This document shows, piece after piece, positions 22,514 through 32,455 of a stretch of DNA of 64,000 nt; position 1 is the first letter of the stretch; each line of letters begins with the position of its first letter. The position numbers were made by a program, and so were the translations under genes. The DNA is from Sporobolomyces roseus (Eukaryota > Basidiomycota > Microbotryomycetes > Sporidiobolales > Sporidiobolaceae). The notes below the pieces were generated by a model. The model made no database searches and was not told the origin of the DNA. It saw only the letters and a program-made list of their open reading frames with translations. The stretch covers positions 1,054,001 through 1,118,000 of the forward strand of contig JADILM010000005.1 in NCBI GenBank assembly GCA_016617785.1. The letters run 5' to 3'.

Positions 22514-23005
22514 ATGCCGGTACCAAACGCCGAGGCCGTAAAGGAGGAAAGGAGACTTCTCGAACTGGTCAATCCGATAGTCAAGACGGCCATCAAGGCG
22601 GGAAACGATTCGGAGGAGATGTATGATTGGAAGAAGCAAATGCTCATATGCTTTATCGAGAAGGGCAGATACAAGAACCTCAAAGTGGACTGGATCTGGG
22701 AAAGAGTCGAAGCTCGCCTGGAAATGATGATGGATAACATCGAGCTTCATCACGAACCGGTACTTCCTTTCTGGGTCCTTGCCCTCAGACGAAACAAGCT
22801 GACGGCTGTACGGATGGCCTGGCCGCAGATCATGGACAATCGGGGCATAGTGCTTGACCAGTTCTCGCCTTCGACGCTTGTACACGAGATTCACGCGAAA
22901 GACGACTCCATCCGTTTCTCCATCGGAAAGCACATCTCTCCTCGGTTTGTTGCAAAGGCGAGGCGGGGATTGAGGGAGAAAGCTGGAGACTTTGCTCGTG
23001 TTTAG
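22514..23005 (+). CDS. Hypothetical protein, single exon, 163 residues
   Basis: Not recognised. The ATG at 22514 has the context CACACATG. The product has an acidic/basic helical N-terminus (EAVKEERRLLELVNPIVKTA), a Trp-rich middle (YDWKKQMLICFIEKGRY, KVDWIWERVEARLEMMMD), PVLPFWVLALRRNKLTAVRM, and a basic tail. No signal peptide or membrane span. Composition and codon use look coding and there is no intron. It could be a small lineage-specific cytosolic protein. Confidence 0.5.
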   Translation: MPVPNAEAVKEERRLLELVNPIVKTAIKAGNDSEEMYDWKKQMLICFIEKGRYKNLKVDWIWERVEARLEMMMDNIELHHEPVLPFWVLALRRNKLTAVRMAWPQIMDNRGIVLDQFSPSTLVHEIHAKDDSIRFSIGKHISPRFVAKARRGLREKAGDFARV

Positions 23006-23173
23006 ATCTGCACCTTTTCTCTTGTTCGCGGCTTATTCTGTTATTGATTCATTCAACTTTGCAAACAACTTCACTTCTCAGTACGAGAGATAATCTAATA
23101 GCGATACGCTACTCGGGGATAGGCGAAACAGAGCTCCTTGCGAGAACCGTACTCGTGATCCGTTTCCTCGAGC

Positions 23174-23963
23174 TCAAGCCAAATTGAATCCCCATTTCTG
23201 CCTCTTATCCTTCTCGTCACACTCCTTCGTCATGATCAATTTGCCGACTCGACTCAAACACTGTCCTTTCGCATCCGAAGAATCGGTCGTTCGAATCATA
23301 CATTTGTTCGCGATGGGGTCTCCGCACGAAGTTTCGCCGCATGATGAACAGGTGATCTCGAACTGTCGTTGATCGAGAGTGAGCGTCGAATGAGAGAAAG
23401 AGAGGGAGATCGACGCACGGTAGTAGCTGAAGAAGAGGAACAGGTGTTGAGTCCAACTTTACGATCTTTGCCTCGAATCGCTGCGCATTTCGAACCATTC
23501 GCAGTTCTGTGCGAAAGCGAGGTTCGAACACGTCAGCAGCGATGACGGAAGTGAAAGATCCGCGATTACGCACTGGATTTGATACAAGTTTGAATCCTTA
23601 TCCGTTTGAGCGAGGTTCCATACTAATTGATCTGAATCCTTGAACGCAGGCGCATGAAGATTTGTAGCCTGTGACTCAGCGAAAGGTTCACCTCATCAAC
23701 CCACCTTTTCGAAATTGGGAGATGAAGCGTCTATCTGATGAACTCACCAATCTGATGTAACTATAATGACCCATGAACCCAAATTTGGTCACTCCATCCG
23801 CATGGACGTTGTACAAATACTCTGAAGTCTGGGGGGAACAAATCTTGCTAGTTGAGCGAGTGAAGAGGCGGGAAGGAGACGAGGAGGAAGAAGCGGAAAT
23901 GGGCGAGAAGAGGAGAAGGGTTGCGAAACCGGTCGCGCAAAGGAGGGCGGAGAGGAAATGCAT
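23174..23963 (-). CDS. Small secreted Cys-rich protein, beta-trefoil-like
   Basis: Exons (minus): 23963-23748, 23668-23574, 23506-23419 and 23362-23174; the sum is 588 nt, 195 residues in frame. The first residues MHFLSALLCATGFATLLLF form a signal peptide, so the protein is probably secreted. The mature part has about nine cysteines spread as in ICSPQ, SKCAAIRG, LNTCSSSS, FEITCSSCGETSCGDP, NKCMIR, GQCLSR and TKECDEKD, and ends in KRQKWGFNLA. The repeated pattern C..(x)...L.L..C....QxW is reminiscent of ricin-B-type beta-trefoil repeats, but this is a resemblance only. Small secreted Cys-rich proteins of fungi include lectins, cell-wall proteins and effectors; the role here is unknown. The structure is my own exon assembly. 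Confidence 0.65.
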
Positions 23964-24673
23964 GAGTGAAGGAATGACGAGGGTGGGATGAACTGAAGTG
24001 AGTGGGAAGAGGGAGGGAGGAGAAGAGGGAGGCGGCGCCTGGCCTTGGTTCAGGTTTAGGAAAGGAGAAGAGAACTGCACGTTTATCAGAACTTCAGTCA
24101 GCTCAATGCCATCCAAGTCAACTGCACGTGAGAAGCGAACGTACGATATATGAGGAGGAGAACAGAAGAGAACGAGAAGAAGGAAGGAAAGAGGAACGAA
24201 CGAACGAGTTTCGTTCGACAAGGGTAACCCATCTTGCATCCCTTGTCAGCTTCGGCGGTTCCTCCTCCTGTTTCAGTACTAGATTTCGGACAGCGTGCTC
24301 GATGAAGGGGAAAGGAGTGAGCGGAAGGTGGAGACCGAAGCGAGAAACGAGGAACACCTCTTTCAAGACGACAGACGAGGTCGGCAGAAGAGCAAGAGCA
24401 GACTAGCGAGATAGGGACGTAATTCAGAGTCGTCTTGAGGTGCTACTAGCTAGCTAGCGCGATCCTTGAGTGCGCAAGTGAGAAGAAAGGGAACTTTAGC
24501 TGAAACAAGGTGGGAACGCGTCGATGGATCGAGGGAGCGGTTGAGATACCCGAGCGAGATCCATACGGAGCAATACAGAGTTATGAGAAGCTCATCTAGA
24601 GAATGGAGTGACAAGTAGGAAACCAACCTTGTTCGATTCGTCTCTCTCAACTTGTCCACTCACGCTATTCACC
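23964..24673. other. Divergent intergenic region
   Basis: Holds the promoters of the secreted-protein gene (minus) and the U5-40K gene (plus). Purine-rich plus strand at 23860-24020 and 24140-24200. No gene seen. Confidence 0.45.
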
Positions 24674-26214
24674 AGTAAGTTCTAGCGACCTCTCTGAACT
24701 GTATGGAGCTAACCAGTATCCGTGTACAGTGTCCAAGCGACCGACAAGTGAATCAGAAGCTCTCATCAAGAGGCAGCGAACAGATGAACAAGATCCGACC
24801 CTTCAACAACTAGTAGTAGCAGCAGCAGATGCCACGGGGAACAAAGGAGCTCTCATTCAAACAGTGAAACGAACGAGTGGCTTACACGCTCCTATCATGT
24901 GTTTGAGAGTATGTTTCAACCATCTCTCTCTCTCTCTCTCCTCTTACTCACGCTGATCAAGAGTGTGGGCTGATTAGGGACACGCGGCAGAAGTGTTGGA
25001 TCTCAAGTTCTCACCGGATGGAGAAACTCTCGCTAGTGCAAGTGCGGATAAAACAATCTTGCTATGGAAAGTTTACGGTGAATGTCAAAAGTGCGTTCAC
25101 TCTAGTCCTCTATTGAGCTCTATCGAGATAGAGCTAATAAAGAAATGGTTGTATGCACAGTTTCGGTTTGTTGAGAATGTCGAAAGGAGCCGCAACTTGT
25201 ATCGCATTCGTTTCAAAAACCCACTTGATCGCGGGTTCATCAGATCACACTTTGTTCCTATTCGATCTCAAGAGTGGAGAAGTTGAGAGAAGGTTCAGGG
25301 GACACCATGGAGTGATTAATGCGGTTGATGTGCAAAGAGGTGGGATGGGGAAAGGATTGATCGCAAGCGCTAGTGATGATGGAACTGTTAGGGTTTGGTC
25401 AGAGGATGCGAAGGAGGAGATCGAAGTAGTCGAATTAGGCTACCCTATCACTGCTGTGAGTGAATGTCTCGACGTGGGAAACGAATCCTGCGCTGACTTA
25501 CGATACTCCTCCTCTCACAGGTCAAATGGTCTGAAGATGGTCAATCCCTCTACATCGGAGGACTCGACAACGATGTCCACGTCTTCTCTCTCACCTCTCA
25601 CTCCGTCACCTACTCCCTCCGTTCCCACGCAGACACCGTCACTTCCCTCTCGCTCTCCCCCAACTCCCAGCAACTCCTCTCAGTAGGTGCCGACTCTGTT
25701 CTCAACCTCTGGAACATTCAACCTTTCGCACCAACGGTCAATACGACAAACCCTACGTTACATCCTAGGTTGCTGAGAAGTTTCTATGGTGCGCCTAGTG
25801 GATTCGAGGGATTACTGAGGAAAGCGAGTTGGAGTAGACACGAGACTAGTAGTATACAGGGTGGGGGTAGTATGATTGCGGTTGGAGGAGCGGATAGGGC
25901 GTTGACGGTTTGGGATGCGACAACTGGTGAAATTCGTTACAAGGTAAATCTCGTTTGTCTTGCTTCTATCTCTTCTATTCGATGACTGATAGATTGAATT
26001 GACGAGACTACAGCTTCCGGGACATACGGGAACTGTCATTAGTACTGATTGGTCACCGAAAGAACCGATTCTAGCATCTGGAGGAGTTGGTAAGTTCTCG
26101 TCTATTCCTCCCCTGTCCTCGGTTCTCTTTCGCTGTGCACGACTGACCGACAATGCTGCTTGTCCTCGTTCTACAGAGGGTGTGATCTATTTGGGAGAAG
26201 TTGAAGCTGTATAG
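24674..26214 (+). CDS. SNRNP40: U5 snRNP 40 kDa WD40 protein (SNRNP40/Spf38/Cwf17 type)
   Basis: Seven-bladed WD40 protein of the U5 snRNP that binds Prp8 in the spliceosome. Exons: 24674 (the A of ATG), 24730-24908, 24978-25090, 25161-25455, 25521-25943, 26014-26089 and 26177-26214; the sum is 1125 nt, 374 residues, all in frame. The start codon is split: A at 24674, intron 24675-24729, then TG at 24730. Seen: basic N-terminus (MSKRPTSES, LIKRQRTDEQ), RTSGLHAPIMCLRGHAAEVL, DLKFSPDGETLASASADKTI, SSDHTLFLFDL, SASDDGTVRVW, YIGGLDNDVHVFSL, VGADSVLNLWNIQPFAP, and the final blade with LPGHTGTVISTDWSPKEPIL. FSPDGE..ASAS.DKTI.LW followed by a G(H)...N and an NIQPF-like segment is typical of this family. 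Length fits (about 350). Confidence 0.9.
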
Positions 26215-26569
26215 AAGTAATTTTCATCGTAGTTTTCCAACATCAAAATTCAAAACTCGTTTCGACGATACTTTGATTTCGAAATAGTGAGAGCGAGAGT
26301 TCGACGAACGTGATCAGTAGACGAACGGGAGCAAGGAGCAGCGACGAGTTTTGTTAGGCTAAACCTCGACCGGCGTTTAGTAACCGAGAGAGATTTCCCT
26401 CGCTTCGCTCTTCCCACATCTGCGCATTCGGCTGATTCTCACCTCTCAGCTTCTCTACACTAGTCTACTCTACGCTCAACGCTATCTACTCAATAGTCAT
26501 CAGCTTTCGACCCCACCTCTTTTCACTCTCTTGCAATCAAAAACCCGGCAACTCGATAACGTCAATAGA
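26215..26569. other. Intergenic
   Basis: 3' end of the U5-40K gene and promoter of the carrier gene. No gene seen. Confidence 0.45.
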
Positions 26570-28159
26570 ATGGCATTACCTATGCTCTCGCCTTTCGGGA
26601 GTGCAGTAGTTGGTGCAGTAGGTGGTGTAGTCAGTGGTTCAGTAGTGTGCGTTATCATCCCCTCTCTCCTCATTCCCCCTCGCTCTCTTTCCATCCTGCC
26701 TTATTCTCCGGTCTACTCACTCACCCTTCTCTTTTTCTACTCACAGCTATCCTTTAGATACGTGAGCCCTCCTTCTATCTCATCTCTCTCTCTCGCCTTT
26801 TGAGCTGCTGCTGACTTCGTTTCCCCACTCTCTTCCTTTTCAGAATTAAAACCCGAATTCAAACCGAAGTATCAGATGCGAAACAACAAGCTTCTGTACC
26901 TCCCCAGCTCCAACGACTCGGAGCGCCCTCCCGCTTACCTCGAAAGAATACGAGAGCGAGGGAAATGTTGTTGAGGATCTTGAAGGAAGGTGGACCGTTA
27001 GCGTTTTATAGGGGTTATGGTGCAAACATGTTGAACACTTTCTCAACTGGATTGTGAGTCGACCTTTTATTCGTATCGTTCACTCGAGAAACGGAACTGA
27101 TTTGAACGAGAGCTGGTTCGCAGCTCGTACTTTTACTTTTATTCGCTCGTTCGAAGCACTTTCATCAAGCGATTCCCTCTTACCGCTCTCAACACTCCGT
27201 AAGTCTTACGCATACCTCTTCCTATCCTCGTTTCTGTCGATCCAAAGCAGGCCAGGACTAATTCACATCGTTCTTTTCCCTCCTTTCCCTACAGTATCGA
27301 ATTAGTTCTCGGAGCACTCGCAGCAGCACTCGCCCAACTCTTCACGATCCCTGTCTCGGTCATCGCAACTCGTCAACAACTCGCGACGAAGAATCTCTCG
27401 TTCCGTCAAACATTCCAAGCGATTCTCGCCGACGACGGAGTGACGGGTTTATGGAGAGGACTCAAACCTTCTTTGGTGTTGTGCATCAACCCGGCGATCA
27501 CGTATGGAATGTTTGAGAGGTTCAAGACTTTGTTGTTGAAGGAAGGAGAGAAAATGACCCCTGGTAAAGCATTCATTATTGGCGCTTTATCTAAAACTAT
27601 GGCTACTGTCGTACGTCTCTTCTCCTCTCACTCACTACATCGTACTGCAGACTGAGTTGCTAATTCTGGCGCTACAGGTCACTTATCCTTACATCATGGC
27701 GAAAACTCGTTTACAAGCGAAATACGACGATACCGATACTCAAACCGATTCGACCACGAAGATTGTTGAAGGCAAGAGAGTCAAGAAGAAGGAGAGGTAC
27801 TCGGGAGCAATCGATTGTTTGACTCAGGTTTACAGAGAATCGGGTCCTACTGGTTGGTACAGAGTGAGTTTCATCTCCATCTTCATCGTGATTTCCATTG
27901 TGTCGGACGCTGATGAGGGCTTGTTGGCTATCACAGGGTATGCAAGCTCAAATTACGAAGGCTGTCTTGTCTCAAGCTCTCTTGTTCGGAATCAAGGATG
28001 CTCTCGAAGCTTGTGCGTTTCTTTCGCAACCTACTCTTTCTCGTCGAAATCAGAGCTTACACTGACCACCCTTCACCCTCTTGTAAAATAGACACTATCG
28101 CATCCCTCGTTGCGCTCTCAAAGACCCGAGGTTCTGCTATTGGTCTCCAACAAATCTAG
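26570..28159 (+). CDS. Peroxisomal-type adenine nucleotide carrier (PMP34/Ant1-like, SLC25 family)
   Basis: Six-span carrier of the mitochondrial carrier superfamily; relatives in peroxisomes bring in ATP for beta-oxidation. The ATG at 26570 gives MALPMLSPFGSAVVGAVGG. Seen: repeat 1 signature YPLDTIKTR, assembled from a 15-nt exon (26747-26761) between two introns; repeat 2 with a degenerate signature IPVSVIATRQQ; repeat 3 TYPYIMAKTRLQ. Other marks are FYRGYGANMLNTFSTGFSYF, GLWRGLKPSLVLCINPAITY (typical of PMP34 relatives) and GWYRGMQAQITKAVLSQALL. A Lys-rich loop (KRVKKKERY) precedes the last part. The loss of the acidic residue in the second signature also occurs in peroxisomal members. The exact substrate is inferred from family. 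Confidence 0.82.
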
Positions 28160-28750
28160 TTCTCCTTTTTCCTTGTCCCCGACTCTCCCTTTGTTGATCT
28201 CGTCTTAGCTTCTTGCCCTCTCTATCTTGACTTGTACAAACTATATGCTTTTTCTTTTGACTCTTCGTTTGGTTTTAGCTATAAAAGTAGACGATTTGTG
28301 GGAGAAGAATGAAAACAATTTTTCAGCACCAGATTGTTTCCTCGGGATTAGCTCTGTTTCAAAACATAGTCGACTCCCGCTCCTCTCTGGGTCCTTGCTC
28401 ATTTCTCAAGAAGCGGTTCCTCTCGAGTGTGAGCGAAGAGAACGGATTGCGACTAACCCAATTTCGCTCGCGGGGAATTTCGTAAGATCTCGCAAGCGTC
28501 GCCTGTCGAGTCAAATTCGGGTCTCGAGTCGGGTGAGTCCTCCTAGCGATAGGACCAGTACGGTGAAGGACTGGTAACTTGCAGCAGCGAGAGACACAGG
28601 GAGAAAAGAGACTACGAGACGAGGAAAAGCATTTGAGAGATCATCTAGACACAAAAGGATACGAGGTCAGAGGTTGGGAAGCAAAACAGATAGGACGGTA
28701 GGAGAACTGGGGGGTATGGACAAAGAGGGTAAGACCTAGCGCTGAAACCG
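28160..28750. other. Intergenic, no gene recognised
   Basis: Convergent region between the carrier gene and the unknown minus-strand gene. It has a TATAAAAG motif at about 28279 on the plus strand, but no plus-strand gene follows it. No RNA gene seen. Confidence 0.4.
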
Positions 28751-29744
28751 TCAGAGACGAGAGAAACTTGATCCTCCGATTTGGTCTTTGCTGTCCTCTT
28801 GGTAAATCCAGGCTCGACGAGGCGAGAGGTGAGCTTGACGACGAAGATTGTGTTCAGTCGTTACATCCGGTAGGGAATGATGATGATTCGTAGTGGATTG
28901 AGCTTTGTGATCTTTCAACTTGCGGAGCATCGTCTTGGGTTCCCAGGGTCGGAGGAACGGCGGTAGCTGTCGCACTTCATACCCTTGAGTCTCGTAGCTG
29001 TGACATTCTGTAGCGATAGTTTTCTACGCGAGATGCAGTCCTTCAACGGTCAGCACGGATTGAACATTCGAAGTGAGATACTGATACAGTAAGGCTGACC
29101 TGAAGTTTCGATTGACGCAAAAGGTACTTGAGGTTGTTCATCATCGTCAAGAGATACTCGACGTCATCTTCGCTTTCAATCACTTTTGCAAGCATAACGA
29201 TGTTGCGATCGTAATCATTTCCGATGGCAACGTTCGTAATCATTTCCGATGGCGACGTAGAATTCGAAGAGCCAGCTATGGAGCGTATCCACGATTGCGT
29301 TGCTGTACTTGTTCTCTTGCACGATGTTCTGTGCTACGTCGCCGAGTCGATTTCGCCATTCTCGTCGTTGCGCCTTGACTTCCTCCGGAACATTAACGGC
29401 TTGCTGGACGGCATCGAAGATTGTGTCGGGTGCGGGCAGTTTCTTGTGAATAGAACGAGTATTCATGAAAGCCTGTGAAGGATCAGGATTCAGTTATGTC
29501 ACTCGAACTTCTGCGGTTAAAGACCACTCACTGCGATACGATACAACTTGTACTGTAGATACGTTAGGGCGGGAGGGCAATTAGGAGCGTTGCATATCTC
29601 GGGCGGCCAAGTGGATGAGAACAGATCCCTCATTTCCCGCTCCCATCTTGCAGAAGCGTCTGCATCAACTCCATGTTGGTCAGCTTGTCCCTTGAGTCGG
29701 TGAATTTTATTCAGGATCTGGTCAAAGAGTGGGGGTTGCGCCAT
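28751..29744 (-). pseudogene. Unknown gene with a frameshifting 25-bp tandem duplication
   Basis: Not recognised. From the ATG at 29744 the minus strand gives MAQPPLFDQILNKIHRLKGQ; exon 1 ends before about 29532, exon 2 (about 29471-29100) starts AFMNTRSIHKKLPAPD, and exon 3 is 29023-28751 (KTIATECHSYETQGYEVRQL to the stop). In exon 2 the frame runs to SWLFEFYVAIGNDYER and then stops within 5 codons, because a 25-nt unit is present twice in tandem (plus strand 29210-29234 and 29235-29259). In the other frame the same words recur as VAIGNDYDRNIVMLAKVIES and continue without stop through LLRQSKLQ, in phase with exon 3. Removing one unit restores one long reading frame (roughly 290 residues). 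So either the gene is broken in this strain or the assembly has an error. No domain is visible; the product is soluble and helical. Confidence 0.6.
29210..29259. repeat. 25-bp tandem duplication inside a coding exon
   Basis: Two copies of a 25-nt unit (29210-29234, 29235-29259) that differ at two positions. The unit length is not a multiple of three and shifts the frame of the minus-strand gene. Confidence 0.9.
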
Positions 29745-30047
29745 TGTGTAGAGGTCTGCACGAGGAGTGAACAGAAGAGAACAGAGGAGAGAGAGAGAAA
29801 AGCGAGAGTCGTGGAAACGAATCGAAACATCGACATCAGCTGAAAAAAAGTCCATGAAAAAGCGATGAAACATTACGGGTTGAGCGAATACGGAAGTAGT
29901 AATTAAGGTAAAGTGCGTCGAGTGAGTAGATACAGGTGATTAGAAGAGGGTAAAGAAAGAATCGTGAACAAAACGATAACGACACAAAAAGAGTATCTAC
30001 GTGAAAAGCTTCGAAATCAGGTCAAGCGTGAGAGGGGGACAGCAGAA
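29745..30047. other. Intergenic
   Basis: Promoter and leader of the unknown minus-strand gene and the 3' end of the stomatin gene. The leader region shows an intron-like stretch just upstream of 29744. No gene seen. Confidence 0.4.
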
Positions 30048-31698
30048 CTAGATCTCGCGACTAGTTCCACGAGATCCCGAGGTCGAAGGGTCAAACACTT
30101 CTTGAAGAGCTTGTTGGTTCATAGCGTTTTGAACCAAACCTTCTCCTCCAGCACCCAACGACATCGGTACGAACAAGATCTTGGTATTCGGTTGCTTCGC
30201 CATCGACTGAAGGGTCTCGAGTTGACGGATTTGGATAGCGGCGGGAGAGGAGAGGAGATCGGCGGCTTCACGGAAAAGTCGAGCAGTAGAGACGAACGAA
30301 GATAGGGTGTTAGTTCGATACAAGGAGTCAGAGAGAGTGGAAGGGAGCTTATCTGTCAACTTCAGCACGAGCGGTGATAACTTTGGCTTCACCGGTTCGA
30401 CGAGCTTGAGCTCCAGCTGAAAGAGCGCTTTGAACATCGGCGGGAACGACAATATCTTTAATCAAGATGCTCTCGCACTGTACGCAAGACGTAAGTAGAT
30501 CAGTACTTGCACTCGGTGAGAGACACAGAGACTCGAATACTTACAGCTACTCCCCATTTCTCCGCACTTTGTTCAACGATTTGCTCAATTTCCGATGCGA
30601 CTGCCTCACGTTCCGTCAAGAGCGATTGAAGGTTTCGGTTACCGCAGACGTCACGAAGAGTGGTTTGTGCACGTTCGACGAGAGCAGAGCGAACATCTTG
30701 AATGGCGAAAGCAGCGCGGTAAGGGTTGACGATGTGCTGTAGGAGGGAAGAGATCGCCAGAGGTAAGTATAGATTTCGTTGCGAAATGATTTTGCTGCGA
30801 AAGCAAATGATCACGAGACTCACGTAAATGATAACACTTTCGATCTGACAGTTCAATCCATCACGAGACAAGACGGTCTGACGAGGAATATCGACGACTG
30901 TAGCAGGGAAGAGAGTCAGCGACGTTGCAGAGCAGACGAACGAAAATGAGACTCACCTTGAATCTTGACAGAGATTTGACGAAGATTCTCGGAGAAAGGG
31001 TTGACCTTGACCCTGCGAGACTCACAGTGGACATCAGTGTCGTTCTCGAGACGTGTGATTGAGGTAGAGAAAGGATCGGCGCAGAGGGCAAGAAAAAACG
31101 GAGAAGAAGGAAAACGAGGAAGCGAGAACTCACAATCCGGGATCGACGGAACGAGAGAATTGTCCGAACGACGAGACGAGACCGACAGATCCTTGTTGGA
31201 CTTGCTTGTAAGGATTGGGGCAGCAGAAGCAACAGGGAATGGATCCGAGAGTTCCTGCGACAGCGCCCTGTGTGACGAGGAGACGGATGTACGAGAGCAG
31301 GAGCGACGAGGAGGTAGGGAGACAAAGGAAAAGAATGATAGAGGGAGAGAGGAAGAGGGAGAGGATCGGAGTCAGTATCGAACGATGCGAGAAGACTTTC
31401 TTGCACTTACGAGACAATTGATCATTGATCCATAACATCCATGGTCTACATCACTACCGGCTACTTCTTGAGCGTACGAGGGTTGCATATCAGCCTTGCG
31501 GAGAGCTTGCATGTTCATGACTCGATCTCTGTTATCGGAGAAGAGATCAACACCGAGAAGACACTTGAACATCGAGCAAACTCACCCAGTGGCTTTAGGT
31601 TGAGTGGTGACAGGTCTCTGTGCTTGTCCCTCCTCAAGGTAATTCGGTGACATATCTTTGGTAGTCGAGGAGTGACCGTTCTGTTCTGAGAGCGACAT
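30048..31698 (-). CDS. Stomatin-like protein (SPFH/Band 7)
   Basis: Membrane-attached SPFH-domain protein of the stomatin/slipin group, which forms oligomers in cholesterol/ergosterol-rich membrane and regulates channels. The ATG at 31698 gives MSLSEQNGHSS; exon 1 ends at 31586 and several short introns follow. Seen: a polar N-terminus, a short hydrophobic Cys-rich segment (GSIPCCFCCPNPYKQV, possible palmitoylation), then the SPFH core: GSVGLVSSFGQFSRSVDPGL, VKVNPFSENLRQISVKIQ, VVDIPRQTVLSRDGLNCQIE, HIVNPYRAAFAIQDVRSALV, ERAQTTLRDVCGNRNLQSLL, then the coiled-coil EREAVASEIEQIV, ARRTGEAKVITARAEVDTAK, and the C-terminal LQSMAKQPNTKILFVPMSLG. All are hallmarks of stomatins. Family is certain; the cellular role is not shown by sequence. 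Confidence 0.9.
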
Positions 31699-32455
31699 CT
31701 TGTTGTGGTTGACTTTGGTAGAGGTTTGAGAGGGTTGATAGCTGGAGATTGAGGTACGAGGATCCAGTTCTGCGACAGTTGAAAGTTTGGGAAGAGAGTA
31801 AAGAGGAATGAGAAGAGTTGAAAGGGAGATTCCGAAGCAACCAAGAACTTGCAGGGGTTCTTGACGATCGGAACCCAATAGCAGGGCTTCCGGTGTGTTC
31901 AGGGGAGCTCTACGAAGCGAAATCGAGGGAATCTAGGCGCGCGAAACTCGAATAAATACTCTCTCTCTGTTTCTTTCAAAAGTCTCAAAACTCATCTTTC
32001 CCTTTATTTGAAGCGGAGGAAGAGGTCGTAAGGTACTTAGTACAGTAGCAGTCAGTAGTAGTAGAATCACTTCACCCAACCCAACCTCTAAATCCAAAGG
32101 TGAGTTGTTCGAATCTTTCTCCTCCTTTTTCTTGTCCCTCGCATTCCCGCTTAACAACAGTCGCTGACTGATCTCTTACACTCTCTATATACTCTACTAC
32201 GTTCTCGCTATCATCTCCGACCCGATTCACTCTTCCTCGTTCTTTCCTCGCTTTCCCTCAATTCGCCTTGCCTCCTTGTCCACTTTCCTCCCGAAAACTC
32301 TCCTTCTACTTCTCCATTCTATTCCTCGACCTGCTCAACCACAACTCACTACTTCTTTCTTCCTGACGAATCACATTTCCCTCTCCCAATCGACTTTCTC
32401 AATTCGCCGACTTTCCTTCTGACTCCCGACTCAACGATTTCGACTCTTACAGAAA
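31699..32455. promoter_or_regulatory. Divergent region, stomatin / zinc-knuckle gene
   Basis: 757 bp with both promoters and long leaders. The zinc-knuckle side is strongly pyrimidine-rich (32160-32440), as often seen in highly expressed fungal genes, and an intron acceptor (CTTACAG) lies 3 bases before its ATG, so a 5' UTR intron is likely. No other gene seen. Confidence 0.5.

Noticed and set aside
21853..22626. Long plus-strand open frame after the F-box gene
   Set aside because: No ATG at its start, no domain, and it overlaps the start of the 22514 frame; likely chance.
24931..24950. CT-dinucleotide run as a regulatory repeat
   Set aside because: It lies inside an intron of the U5-40K gene and fits a normal pyrimidine-rich intron.
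28278..28290. TATAAAAG motif as a promoter
   Set aside because: No plus-strand gene follows; it lies in a convergent 3' region.
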